Shown one piece after another: positions 1 to 5,429 of a stretch of 5,691 nt of DNA (position 1 is its first letter; each line of letters opens with the position of its first letter). Source of the DNA: Deltaproteobacteria bacterium (GTDB lineage Bacteria; Desulfobacterota; Desulfobaccia; Desulfobaccales; 0-14-0-80-60-11). A program made the translations under genes and the position numbers. The notes under the pieces were generated by a model that was given only the letters and a program-made list of their open reading frames with translations, was not told where the DNA came from and made no database searches. Location of the stretch: positions 1-5,691 of the forward strand of contig VGSO01000201.1 of the NCBI GenBank assembly GCA_016874945.1, written 5' to 3'.

Positions 1-104
1 ATTTTTGTTTGTCATTCTGAACGGAGCGAAGCGGAGTGAAGAATCTAGATTCTTCGCTGCGCTCAGAATGACATTTTTACTCGTTTGATCGCAACTTGGT
101 ATCA
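1..104. mobile_element. Element C: palindromic repeat with shared end motif, left end outside window
   Basis: The core is an imperfect hairpin at 11-72: GTCATTCTGA (11-20) pairs with TCAGAATGAC (63-72), and the centre GAAGAATCT/AGATTCTTC (38-55) is a perfect palindrome. The left arm is longer because of an approximate 10-bp tandem duplication (CGGAGCGAAG, CGGAGTGAAG, 22-41). After 12 bases the end motif GCAACTTGGTATCAG follows at 91-105. The same motif closes elements A and B at 5283-5297 and 5416-5430, again 10-12 bases after a palindromic core, which is why I treat 1-104 as one element. The matching left end would lie before base 1. The GTCATTCTGA-type hairpin is a repeat I have seen in many bacterial genomes; its linkage to this end motif is what is notable. 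No coding capacity. Confidence 0.5.
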
Positions 105-171
105 GGCCCATTGCGGTTTGGAACTGCACCGAGCTTCCAGATATCTATTTCGGCAAATTTAATCATAACAT

Positions 172-267
172 TTGGGGGAATTTTGGGGGAGGGCAGGGAG
201 TGGGAGGGAGGGGGCCAGGGCGAAGGCAGGATTTGGGGGGTGGGGCAAACTGTTCCCCCTCCCCCAA
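172..267. other. G-rich non-coding tract with G-quadruplex motif and hairpin
   Basis: The region 106-360 holds no credible gene. Between 174 and 245 the plus strand has nine runs of three or more G. Runs at 185-189, 191-193, 196-198, 202-204, 206-208 and 210-214 are separated by loops of only 1-3 bases, which satisfies the usual G3+N1-7 quadruplex rule several times over. It is followed by an imperfect hairpin: TTGGGGGGTGGGG (233-245) against CCCCCTCCCCCAA (255-267), with a 9-base loop, one T.C mismatch and one G.U pair. This lies 90-190 bases beyond the stop codon of the minus-strand PKD gene and could act in ending its transcript, although no T-tract follows. An open frame at 96-302 here is low-complexity and is not called. 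Confidence 0.6.
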
Positions 268-360
268 GCCGCTTCCCGCCCTACTTCCACATCTCCCCCT
301 GATTGGCGGGCATATGGGGATCGTGTCACCAGGGATTATAAGACTGTATGACTGATCTCG

Positions 361-1467
361 TCAGTTACCCAATAACAGCATGAGCGGCGCGCTGGCCGAC
401 GGGCCTTTTACGACGGGGACCGTCCGGATATAAAAATCCGCGCCGGTGGGGCCCTCCGCATTGAGCTGCACATCATAATTCCCGGCCTGGGCATAGGTAT
501 GGTAAAGGCTGCGGCTGGCACTGGGGACGCCCTCCCCCAGGTCCCAATTCCAGGAAGTGGCGGCCAGGGACATGTCCGTAAACCAGACCGGTTGGCCTGT
601 CTTGGGGTGCAGCGGCGCAAAGACGAAATGCGGCAGGATCAAGGTGTCGATATCAGACTTCCAGGTCTGGTCCGTATAATCATAGCCCCGCCTCTGGTCT
701 CCGGCGTCATCGGTCCAAATCACCGTGGCCGCGGTGATTTCCGGCGGAGTCGGAAGGAGGGAAGTTTCGCTGTTGGAACACCACTGGGCGTTCCGGGGGT
801 CATAGACCATGTATATCATATCCCAACCCCAAACCGAAGACTCATAAATGAAGGCCGCGACGCCGTCCTTGACCACGTGGTCGCGGGTCAGGTAACCGCT
901 ATAACTGATAAACTCATGGAAGGTCCCCTTCCAGCCCCACCACCAGTCTCCCTCTTCGGGTTCGGGGGGAGTTGGGTCATAGGCATAGAAATAATCCATT
1001 ATGTGAGTATAGTTTCCCGAGACAAATTTGCTCTCAAATAGCAGGATGCCGTCGTTGAGGGCCAGGATATTGGTCTCATCATCCAGCCATGGCCAGGTTT
1101 CCTGGACTTGCCAGCCCAGTGACGGATTCGATTGGGTGGCCAGGCGGGGGTCATATACGCCCCAGACCACCTGATATTTATTATTCGTGAGGTCTTTGAC
1201 CCGCCAGGCCACAACACCCTGGACGTTGCGGAGCTGATCCACGGCAATGGCGGCGGCGCCGCCGGCAATGGTCCAGGTATAGGGAATATCCTGGTTGGTG
1301 GCTGGGTTATGGACCGAGACGGTCACCGTGGTGTCGGTGGTCTGAACTACGGTGGGGCCGGTCACGTCTTGCAGGGGGGCGTAGTAAGCCAAAGCGGGGG
1401 AGGCCCCGGCCAGCCATATCAGGGCCAGGGCGGCCAGGAGCAGGGAACGAACCGACGCGCTTCTCAT
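361..1467 (-). CDS. Secreted PKD-domain protein with repeated N-terminal region
   Basis: A 368-residue protein of unknown specific function. Residues 1-27 form a classical Sec signal peptide: two Arg near the start, a Leu/Ala-rich core at about 9-22, and an A-L-A cleavage site before Tyr28. There is no lipobox Cys. Residues 284-355 match the PKD fold, with the hallmark W-N-W-D-L-G-E-G at 306-313 and H-T-Y-A-Q-A-G-N-Y-D-V at 323-333. Between 80 and 270 the protein is repetitive: units opening with G-V-V-A-W (84), D-G-I-L-L-F (139), D-G-V-A-A-F (201) and A-T-V-I-W (247), most closing with V/A-Y-D-P (104, 162, 221). This resembles beta-propeller blades or a beta-sandwich repeat. Tyr and Trp are abundant and Cys is nearly absent, which fits an exported protein. 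PKD domains usually serve adhesion or carbohydrate/protein contact outside the cell; no catalytic motif is visible. The start is supported by an excellent Shine-Dalgarno. The gene stands alone, with cysS upstream on the same strand. Confidence 0.85.
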   Translation of the reverse strand: MRSASVRSLLLAALALIWLAGASPALAYYAPLQDVTGPTVVQTTDTTVTVSVHNPATNQDIPYTWTIAGGAAAIAVDQLRNVQGVVAWRVKDLTNNKYQVVWGVYDPRLATQSNPSLGWQVQETWPWLDDETNILALNDGILLFESKFVSGNYTHIMDYFYAYDPTPPEPEEGDWWWGWKGTFHEFISYSGYLTRDHVVKDGVAAFIYESSVWGWDMIYMVYDPRNAQWCSNSETSLLPTPPEITAATVIWTDDAGDQRRGYDYTDQTWKSDIDTLILPHFVFAPLHPKTGQPVWFTDMSLAATSWNWDLGEGVPSASRSLYHTYAQAGNYDVQLNAEGPTGADFYIRTVPVVKGPSASAPLMLLLGN

Positions 1468-1471
1468 GGCG

Positions 1472-1480
1472 TCACCTCCT
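1472..1480 (-). promoter_or_regulatory. Ribosome binding site of the PKD gene
   Basis: Minus strand AGGAGGTGA, with GGAGG ending 7 bases before the ATG at 1467. It is the strongest Shine-Dalgarno match in the window and fixes the start. Confidence 0.8.
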
Positions 1481-1559
1481 GAAGGGTTTACTGAGAAGGA
1501 AGTTATCGGTTGTCTGTTGAAGAATCCACGTCTCTCTCCAGGTATTAAGGAGCAAACTT

Positions 1560-1588
1560 ATTCTACACTATTTTTATTTTATTGTGAG
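1560..1588 (-). promoter_or_regulatory. Candidate sigma-70-type promoter of the PKD gene
   Basis: On the minus strand CTCACA (1588-1583, 4 of 6 to TTGACA) is followed after 17 bases by TAGAAT (1565-1560, 5 of 6 to TATAAT). This would start transcription near 1553, leaving a leader of about 85 bases. The -35 hexamer overlaps the first three bases of the inverted-repeat element at 1586-1718, so the element may supply part of the promoter. The region is AT-rich, so a chance match is possible. Confidence 0.3.
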
Positions 1589-1718
1589 CCTCTTGCAAAA
1601 TTATGTAGCCGCAGGCTTCAGCCTGCGCCGGCACAGGCTGGAAAGCCTGTGCTACCGGATATTTCTTTAAGCAACATTGGGAAAATCGCAGCCTCAAAAT
1701 GAATTTTGCAAGAGCCTC
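1586..1718. mobile_element. MITE-like inverted-repeat element carrying a double-hairpin core
   Basis: Outer arms are 1586-1602 (GAGCCTCTTGCAAAATT) and 1702-1718, inverted with 16 of 17 matches. Inside, 1605-1656 is a palindromic core bounded by GTAG and CTACC. It contains two adjacent hairpins: GCAGGCT/AGCCTGC (1612-1618 and 1620-1626 region) and GCACAGGCT-GGAA-AGCCTGTGC (1631-1652). The bases 1657-1701 show nothing further. The 8-mer TTATTTTA occurs at 1574-1581 and 1719-1726 and may be a target duplication, but the left copy is four bases away from the arm and the area is AT-rich. The core recurs inverted at 5345-5397. There is no coding capacity, so if mobile it depends on a transposase elsewhere. 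Confidence 0.55.
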
Positions 1719-1871
1719 TTATTTTACTAAAATAAATATTAATAAAATAAGGTCTAGAAGATATTCTTTCTAAAACCCGATACAACAGCCACCCAGCCAT
1801 GGTGTTGTTGAAGTTTGCAGTCCGGAATGGTGCAGGACTGTGGGGTTAATAATGGGAGGCGGCATTTGTTG
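1719..1871. other. AT-rich spacer downstream of cysS, no gene seen
   Basis: 1719-1735 is a small AT hairpin (TTATTTT-ACT-AAAATAA). At 1782-1808 ACAACA and TGTTGT, plus an inner CC/GG, form a weak stem; read on the minus strand it is followed by a short TTTT and could be a distal stop for cysS transcription. I see no coding region or RNA gene here. Confidence 0.35.
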
Positions 1872-1909
1872 GGGGAAGGCAGGCGGCTCGCTGTCCCCCG
1901 GCCTTCCCC
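1872..1909 (-). terminator. Hairpin just past the cysS stop codon, possible terminator
   Basis: GGGGAAGGC (1872-1880) and GCCTTCCCC (1901-1909) are a perfect 9-bp inverted repeat with a 20-base G/C-rich loop. It lies 6 bases beyond the cysS stop. No T-tract follows on the minus strand, so it is not a textbook intrinsic terminator; it may protect the 3' end or act with Rho. Confidence 0.35.
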
Positions 1910-1914
1910 TTAAA

Positions 1915-3396
1915 TCAACCCTTTACCCTCCAGGTAGTACCCTGCGGCGTGTCTTCCAGGGTAATATCCATCTCAGACAGCTCCTTCCGTATTTCATCCG
2001 CCCGGGCCCAGTCCTTGTTTGTCCTGGCTTCCGCTCGTTCGGTGATCAGGCGTTCGATCTCTTGGGGGCTGATCTTAAGCTCCGCGCCCTTTTGGCGCAA
2101 CGCGGCCAACATCTCCTGGGGCTCGGCTTGCAAGAGGTTCAACACATAGCCCAAATCCACCAGGTTATGCCGCACTTCAGCTAATAACGCCACATAGCCG
2201 GGTTCCGCGGCAGGGTGCTCCAGGAGCCGGTTGGTCAGGCGCACCGCCTCGAACATATATCCCAGGGCCTGGGCGGTGTTGAAATCGTCATCCATGGCCC
2301 CGGCGAAGCGTTCCGGCAAAGTCAGGAGGCGGTCGATTTCCTCGGCGGTCAGCGCGGCCGCGGTGAAATCCGCCGGCGCCGGGCCGCGGACGCCGGGATA
2401 ATGCTTCCGTAAGTCCTCCAGCCTCCCCAGGGTAGAGTACAGTCTGAGCAACGCGGCTTCCGCCTCCCCCAAAGCCGCGTCGGAAAAGTCCAGGGGGCTG
2501 CGGTAGTGGCTGTTGATGAGAAAGAAGCGCACCACCTCGGGATGGAACCGGGCCAGGACCTCTTTGATGGTGAAAAAATTCCCCAGGGATTTGGACATCT
2601 TCTCCTGGTCGATGGTGAGCAACCCGTGGTGCAGCCAATAGCGCACAAAGGGTTTCCCCGTGGCCGCCTCGGACTGGGCCAGCTCGTTTTCATGGTGGGG
2701 GAAGATCAGGTCCAGCCCGCCGCCATGGAGGTCCAGGGTTTCCCCCAGGTACTTCATGCTCATGGCCGAGCACTCGATGTGCCACCCCGGCCGCCCGGGC
2801 CCCCAGGGGCTGGGCCAGGCCGGCTCCCCGGGTTTGCTGGCCTTCCACAGGACAAAATCCAGGGGGTGTTCCTTGTGAGGGTCGATCTCGATGCGGGCCC
2901 CGGCCTGGATATCTTCCAGGGATTGGCCCGAGAGCTTGCCGTAGCCGGGGAACTTCCCCACCCGGAAATAGACGTCGCCGCCCGGGGCGCCCTGGTAGGC
3001 GAAGCCCTTGTCCACCAGGATCCGGATAATTTCCAGCATCCCCGGGATGTGCTCCGTGGCCTTGGGCTCTATCTGGGCCGGGGGAATCCCCAGGGCCGCC
3101 ATGTCCTCCTGGAAGGAGGATATGTATCTTTCCGCCACTGCTTCCCAGGAGGTGTGGGTTTCATGGGCCCGGCGGATTATTTTGTCGTCGATGTCGGTGT
3201 AGTTGCGGACCCAGGTGACCTCATAGCCCCGGCGGCGGAGATGCCGCACCATGACCTCAAAGGCCACGCAGGAGCGGGCGTGTCCCAGGTGGCAGTGGTC
3301 ATACACCGTCACCCCGCAGGCATAAAGGCCCACTTTGCCGGGGTGCTGAGGCTCGAAAGTTTCCTTGCGTCGGGTTAAGGTGTTGTAGATCTGCAT
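1915..3396 (-). CDS. cysS: Cysteinyl-tRNA synthetase
   Basis: A cytoplasmic class I aminoacyl-tRNA synthetase, 493 residues, which activates cysteine with ATP and loads it onto tRNA-Cys. The class I signature H-L-G-H is at 36-39 within C-H-L-G-H-A-R-S, and the K-M-S-K-S loop is at 266-270. The zinc site that recognises the cysteine thiol is complete: Cys27, Cys209, His234 and Glu238, the last two in F-P-H-H-E-N-E-L. The Rossmann fold spans roughly 20-300, followed by the helical domain and a C-terminal anticodon-binding end (T-N-K-D-W-A-R-A-D-E-I-R, 459-470). It is somewhat longer than the E. coli enzyme of about 460 residues, within family range. The ATG at 3396 places the family's usual M-x-I-Y-N-T-L start, but no clear Shine-Dalgarno precedes it. 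It is divergent from the PC4-family gene and appears monocistronic. Intact; no sign of decay. Confidence 0.98.
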   Translation of the reverse strand: MQIYNTLTRRKETFEPQHPGKVGLYACGVTVYDHCHLGHARSCVAFEVMVRHLRRRGYEVTWVRNYTDIDDKIIRRAHETHTSWEAVAERYISSFQEDMAALGIPPAQIEPKATEHIPGMLEIIRILVDKGFAYQGAPGGDVYFRVGKFPGYGKLSGQSLEDIQAGARIEIDPHKEHPLDFVLWKASKPGEPAWPSPWGPGRPGWHIECSAMSMKYLGETLDLHGGGLDLIFPHHENELAQSEAATGKPFVRYWLHHGLLTIDQEKMSKSLGNFFTIKEVLARFHPEVVRFFLINSHYRSPLDFSDAALGEAEAALLRLYSTLGRLEDLRKHYPGVRGPAPADFTAAALTAEEIDRLLTLPERFAGAMDDDFNTAQALGYMFEAVRLTNRLLEHPAAEPGYVALLAEVRHNLVDLGYVLNLLQAEPQEMLAALRQKGAELKISPQEIERLITERAEARTNKDWARADEIRKELSEMDITLEDTPQGTTWRVKG

Positions 3397-3447
3397 GGCG
3401 AAAAAGGGGTTGACAATCTCCGCAAGATAGGTGAAGGACTTTAGTTG

Positions 3448-3507
3448 ACAGTTAAGGTTTAATGGTTATCAGAACTGTGAACTGTCGACTGTGAACCGTG
3501 AACTGTT
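3448..3507. repeat. 7-bp tandem repeats between cysS and the PC4-family gene
   Basis: Five consecutive 7-mers fill 3473-3507: AACTGTG, AACTGTC, GACTGTG, AACCGTG, AACTGTT. Weaker units of the same length continue to the left (ACAGTTA, AGGTTTA, ATGGTTA, 3448-3468). A TTGACA at 3445-3450 with TATCAG at 3467-3472 (16-base spacing) could serve as a plus-strand promoter, but it falls in the same repeat texture, so it is weak evidence. Confidence 0.7.
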
Positions 3508-3793
3508 ACCAACCAGGAGCGAAAAATGTCCCAAGTCATCAGCCGGGTCACCAAAACGCCCGGGAAGTCGGGAAGTAATATTTTTATCTTTATCGGAGTT
3601 TAAAGGCCGCCGCCTAGTTGATATCCGGGTCCACGTGCCGGGGGACCAGGAAGGCGAATGGGTTCCCACCCGCAAGGGCATTTCCTTGTCCGTGGGCCTT
3701 TATCCCGCCTTCAAAGAAGCCCTGGGCGAGTTGGAAGAGGCCCTGCTGGCCCAAGGTTTCATCGATAAAGAGGACCTGCAGCCCCAGGAATAA
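3491..3793 (+). CDS. PC4/YdbC-type ssDNA-binding protein, 5' end apparently frameshifted
   Basis: The open frame encodes 100 residues. Residues 31-86 fit the PC4 (transcriptional coactivator p15) fold: F-L-S-L-S-E-F-K-G-R-R-L-V-D-I-R-V, then G-E-W-V-P-T-R-K-G-I-S-L (55-66), then a C-terminal helix to about 87. Bacterial members bind single-stranded DNA or RNA as dimers and are thought to act in transcription or DNA repair. The 5' end is odd. The only in-frame start is a GTG at 3491, inside 7-bp repeat DNA and without a ribosome site. A far better start, ATG 3526 behind AGGAG, lies in another frame and gives M-S-Q-V-I-S-R-V-T-K-T-P-G-K-S, which resembles the usual family N-terminus, before stopping at 3603. 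The two frames meet at a duplicated 8-mer (3561-3576). Either the gene is a frameshift mutant or the sequence has an indel error there; domain residues downstream are intact. Confidence 0.7.
   Translation: MNRELLPTRSEKCPKSSAGSPKRPGSREVIFLSLSEFKGRRLVDIRVHVPGDQEGEWVPTRKGISLSVGLYPAFKEALGELEEALLAQGFIDKEDLQPQE
3515..3528 (+). promoter_or_regulatory. Ribosome binding site and probable original start of the PC4-family gene
   Basis: AGGAG at 3515-3519 is followed after six bases by ATG at 3526-3528. This is the natural initiation signal, yet it opens a frame of only 25 codons. It is the key evidence that the PC4 frame has been shifted. Confidence 0.7.
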
Positions 3794-3890
3794 ACTCTTA
3801 GACTAAAAAATATAATCTAAATATCCGGCCCTGGCAATGAAAAGGGGAGCGGGGCAAGGACCGGTTTGGTTTCATTTTAGCCGGGAATCA

Positions 3891-3922
3891 GGGTAAAGGA
3901 AAATTTACCCGCTTGGCTTTTT
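3891..3922 (+). terminator. Possible terminator of the PC4-family gene
   Basis: GGGTAAA (3891-3897) and TTTACCC (3904-3910) form a perfect 7-bp stem with a 6-base loop. Five T follow at 3918-3922, seven bases after the stem. It lies about 100 bases past the stop codon. Confidence 0.35.
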
Positions 3923-3956
3923 GGGGGGAGGGCCAGGGACCTGAAGTCTCAGGACG

Positions 3957-3980
3957 CTTGGCGCCTTGGCGTCTTGGGGG
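3957..3980. repeat. Three tandem 8-mers CTTGGCGC / CTTGGCGT / CTTGGGGG
   Basis: A short tandem repeat in the 336-base spacer 3794-4129, next to a G-rich stretch (3923-3938). Apart from these, the hairpin at 3891 and the promoter at 4015, the spacer shows nothing. Confidence 0.6.
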
Positions 3981-4014
3981 TGAATTTTTTACCTGAGAAA
4001 TTTCGGCCATCCAA

Positions 4015-4043
4015 TTGAAACTTGAAATTGTCTCCTCTAGAAT
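4015..4043 (+). promoter_or_regulatory. Sigma-70-type promoter of the superoxide dismutase gene
   Basis: TTGAAA (4015-4020) and TAGAAT (4038-4043), each 5 of 6 to consensus, are separated by exactly 17 bases. Transcription would start near 4050, giving a leader of about 80 bases. No clear operator or Fur-like palindrome is visible around it. Confidence 0.6.
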
Positions 4044-4129
4044 TTTTCCCCTCCTTCTTGATTTGCCCGGCAGCGCTATTATCTTCAAGAAAAACCATGC
4101 GGCTCAGAAGGGCCGGAAAGGGAGGGCCT

Positions 4130-4708
4130 GTGGCTTATACCGCCAAGAATTATTCCAATCTTTTAGGTATGCCGGGGTTCAGCGACACCCTGCTCAATAA
4201 TCATTTCACCCTGTACCAGGGTTATGTGACCAACACCAACAAGCTCATGGAGCAATTGGGGGCCATGCTCAAGGAGGGCAAACAGGGGACCCCGGAATTT
4301 GCCGAACTGAAACGCCGCTTCGGCTGGGAGTTCAACGGCATGCGCCTCCACGAGCATTACTTCGCCAACCTGGGGGGCGACGGCGATCCCGCCAAGGCCC
4401 CCACCCTGGTGAAAAAGCTGGCGGCCCAGTTCGGCTCCTTTGACGCCTGGGCCACGGATTTCAAGGCCACCGCGGCCATGCGGGGCATCGGCTGGGTCAT
4501 TCTCTACGAAGACATCGAAGCCGGGGCGTTCTGCAACCAGTGGATCAATGAGCACGACGTGGGCCACATCGTGGACGGCAACCCCCTGCTCATCATCGAC
4601 GTCTTCGAACACGCCTTTATGATCGACTACGGCTTGAAACGGGCGGACTACATCGCCAGCTTCTTCAAGAACCTCAAGTGGAACGTGGTGGAGCAGCGCT
4701 CCATTTAG
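4130..4708 (+). CDS. Fe/Mn-family superoxide dismutase, divergent subgroup
   Basis: Converts superoxide to oxygen and hydrogen peroxide; 192 residues, normal family length, no signal peptide, so cytoplasmic. I choose the GTG at 4130 because it gives the usual M-A-Y-T-A-K-N-Y start and follows GGAGG (4121-4125); an in-frame ATG at 4097 lacks a ribosome site. The metal ligands I would assign are His25 (N-H-F-T-L-Y-Q-G-Y-V), His74 (R-L-H-E-H-Y-F), Asp157 and His161 (D-V-F-E-H-A-F). The sequence departs from textbook SodA/SodB. The first ligand helix reads H-x3-Y-x2-Y rather than H-x3-H-x3-Y, the usual Trp in D-V-W-E-H is Phe, and the region of the second-sphere Gln reads N-E-H-D-V-G-H (140-146). 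Metal choice, Fe or Mn, cannot be told from this. It has its own promoter and terminator and is likely monocistronic. Confidence 0.93.
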   Translation: MAYTAKNYSNLLGMPGFSDTLLNNHFTLYQGYVTNTNKLMEQLGAMLKEGKQGTPEFAELKRRFGWEFNGMRLHEHYFANLGGDGDPAKAPTLVKKLAAQFGSFDAWATDFKATAAMRGIGWVILYEDIEAGAFCNQWINEHDVGHIVDGNPLLIIDVFEHAFMIDYGLKRADYIASFFKNLKWNVVEQRSI

Positions 4709-4726
4709 GCCTAGGCGGAGATCCCA

Positions 4727-4752
4727 CCGGGGCGGTTGCCAAACCGCCCCGG
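4727..4752 (+). terminator. Perfect 11-bp stem hairpin after the superoxide dismutase gene
   Basis: CCGGGGCGGTT (4727-4737), loop GCCA, AACCGCCCCGG (4742-4752), 18 bases past the stop codon. It is followed by CAATTATTTCTC, only moderately T-rich, so a somewhat weak but convincing intrinsic terminator. Confidence 0.75.
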
Positions 4753-4795
4753 CAATTATTTCTCGGAGCGATTAATTGTTCCCATTATCCAATGC

Positions 4796-4866
4796 AGGAC
4801 TGAGTGATGAGGACTGAGGACTGAGTAATTTAAGATAGAGATGGCGAAGACTCAGTCCTCAGTCCT
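4796..4866. repeat. AGGACTG 7-mer repeats forming a perfect 17-bp inverted repeat
   Basis: AGGACTG, AGTGATG, AGGACTG, AGGACTG run in 7-base steps from 4796 to 4823. AGGACTGAGGACTGAGT (4810-4826) is perfectly inverted at 4850-4866 around a 23-base loop. The hairpin lies between the dismutase terminator and the intron remnant and is flanked by AT-rich bases (TAATTTAAG, TAAAATTT). Confidence 0.75.
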
Positions 4867-4903
4867 AAAATTTCAAGTAACTGATTTGGCGAAATGAGAA
4901 CAA

Positions 4904-5197
4904 CTACGTGACCTGAGTAATAAAGTAGGTATTGGGCAAGGCGAAGCTGAGGGCCGGGCTGCGGCTGAGCCGCCACGGGCCGAGAGCACTACTGGACGTT
5001 TTTGCGGCCAAAGCGCGGTTGCCCCCCCGTTGCCGCAGTTCGGCAAACCGGGTCCGGCCCCGCTGCCATTGCCGCCAGAACACCAACCGCAGGCGACGCC
5101 GCAGCCACGAGTCAAGGTTGCGCCGCACCGAGGGAGTTTCGCAAAAGCCAGAGTAGCCCCGCCAGCCGGTCAGAAAGAGTTTGATACTAGGGTGCAT
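4904..5197 (-). pseudogene. Group II intron reverse transcriptase/maturase, C-terminal remnant
   Basis: The minus-strand frame reads L-F-L-T-G-W-R-G-Y-S-G-F-C-E-T-P-S-V, then L-D-S-W-L-R-R-R-L-R, W-R-Q-W-Q-R-G-R-T-R-F-A-E-L, G-P-W-R-L-S-R-S-P-A-L and A-L-P-N-T-Y-F. This is the end of the maturase-specific domain and the C-terminal region of group II intron-encoded proteins, recognised from the family pattern. The reverse transcriptase domain, including its Y-A-D-D site, is absent. Homology begins at about 5181, exactly where element A ends; the ATG at 5197 lies inside element A and is not a real start. After P-N-T-Y-F (about 4925) the sequence leaves the family pattern and stops at 4904, so the 3' end is lost too. 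No function expected. Confidence 0.8.
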
Positions 5198-5296
5198 TCA
5201 ATTGAGTATTTCCGTAGGGCGCAATTTATTGCGCCCGAAAGGCGGGCATGATAAATCACGCCACAACTGTTGCCTTTCGACTGCGACTTGGTATCA
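5182..5296. mobile_element. Element A: small inverted-repeat element with double-hairpin core
   Basis: Ends: TACTAGGGTGCATTCAATTGA from 5185 and, inverted, TACCAAGTCGCAGTCGAAAGG from 5293; about 12 of 21 positions agree. The core (5214-5266) starts GTAG and holds two hairpins, GGGCGCAA-TTTA-TTGCGCCC (5217-5236) and GGCATGATAAATCACGCC (5245-5262, one A.C mismatch). The flanking triplets are TGA (5182-5184) and TCA (5294-5296), which do not match each other. The element sits between domain I of the group II intron and its maturase C-terminus. There is no coding capacity. Confidence 0.55.
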
Positions 5297-5322
5297 GGTC
5301 GCGGCTTTGCTCCACGCTTCCT

Positions 5323-5429
5323 TCATAGCAAAATGCAATCTACAGGTAGCACAGGCTTCCCAGCCTGTGCCAGCGCAAACTAAAGTCTGCGGCTACCGAA
5401 TATAGCCGATTGAATGCGACTCGGTATCA
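5323..5429. mobile_element. Element B: small inverted-repeat element with 3-bp target duplication
   Basis: The body is 5326-5426 (101 bp), flanked by TCA at 5323-5325 and 5427-5429. Left end TAGCAAAATGCAATC and right end, inverted, TACCGAGTCGCATTC agree at about 12 of 21 positions over the full ends. The core 5345-5397 runs from GGTAGC to GGCTACC and holds two hairpins. It is an inverted copy of 1605-1656 with six differences, all transitions. Deleting the body and one TCA joins minus-strand GGAGTC to TGAAGGAAGCG, the expected intron sequence. Confidence 0.65.

Noticed and set aside
96..302. Plus-strand open frame in the left intergenic region
   Set aside because: It translates a G-rich repeat tract into Gly/Glu/Pro-rich sequence and starts inside the end of element C.
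499..1041. Plus-strand open frame of 180 codons
   Set aside because: Antisense shadow of the PKD-domain gene, no recognisable domain and no good ribosome site.
2506..3378. Long plus-strand open frame of 290 codons
   Set aside because: It lies wholly antisense to cysS, whose motifs are complete. High GC leaves long open antisense frames; the protein has no recognisable family.
3445..3472. TTGACA / TATCAG promoter for the PC4-family gene
   Set aside because: Spacing is acceptable but the hexamers fall in 7-bp repeat DNA where such matches arise easily; mentioned under the repeat only.
3888..4088. Minus-strand open frame of 66 codons
   Set aside because: It runs through the 8-mer repeat and the dismutase promoter; composition is repeat-driven.
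4022..4129. Longer N-terminus for the superoxide dismutase from TTG 4022 or ATG 4097
   Set aside because: The TTG lies within the likely promoter; the ATG lacks a ribosome site. GTG 4130 with GGAGG gives the usual family start.
4753..4903. Group II intron domains V/VI after the maturase remnant
   Set aside because: Looked for a 34-base domain V hairpin with AGC triad on the minus strand; none found, only the 7-mer hairpin.
4932..5251. Several overlapping plus-strand open frames of 60-74 codons
   Set aside because: All are antisense shadows of the maturase remnant, in which the minus-strand frame has clear family motifs.
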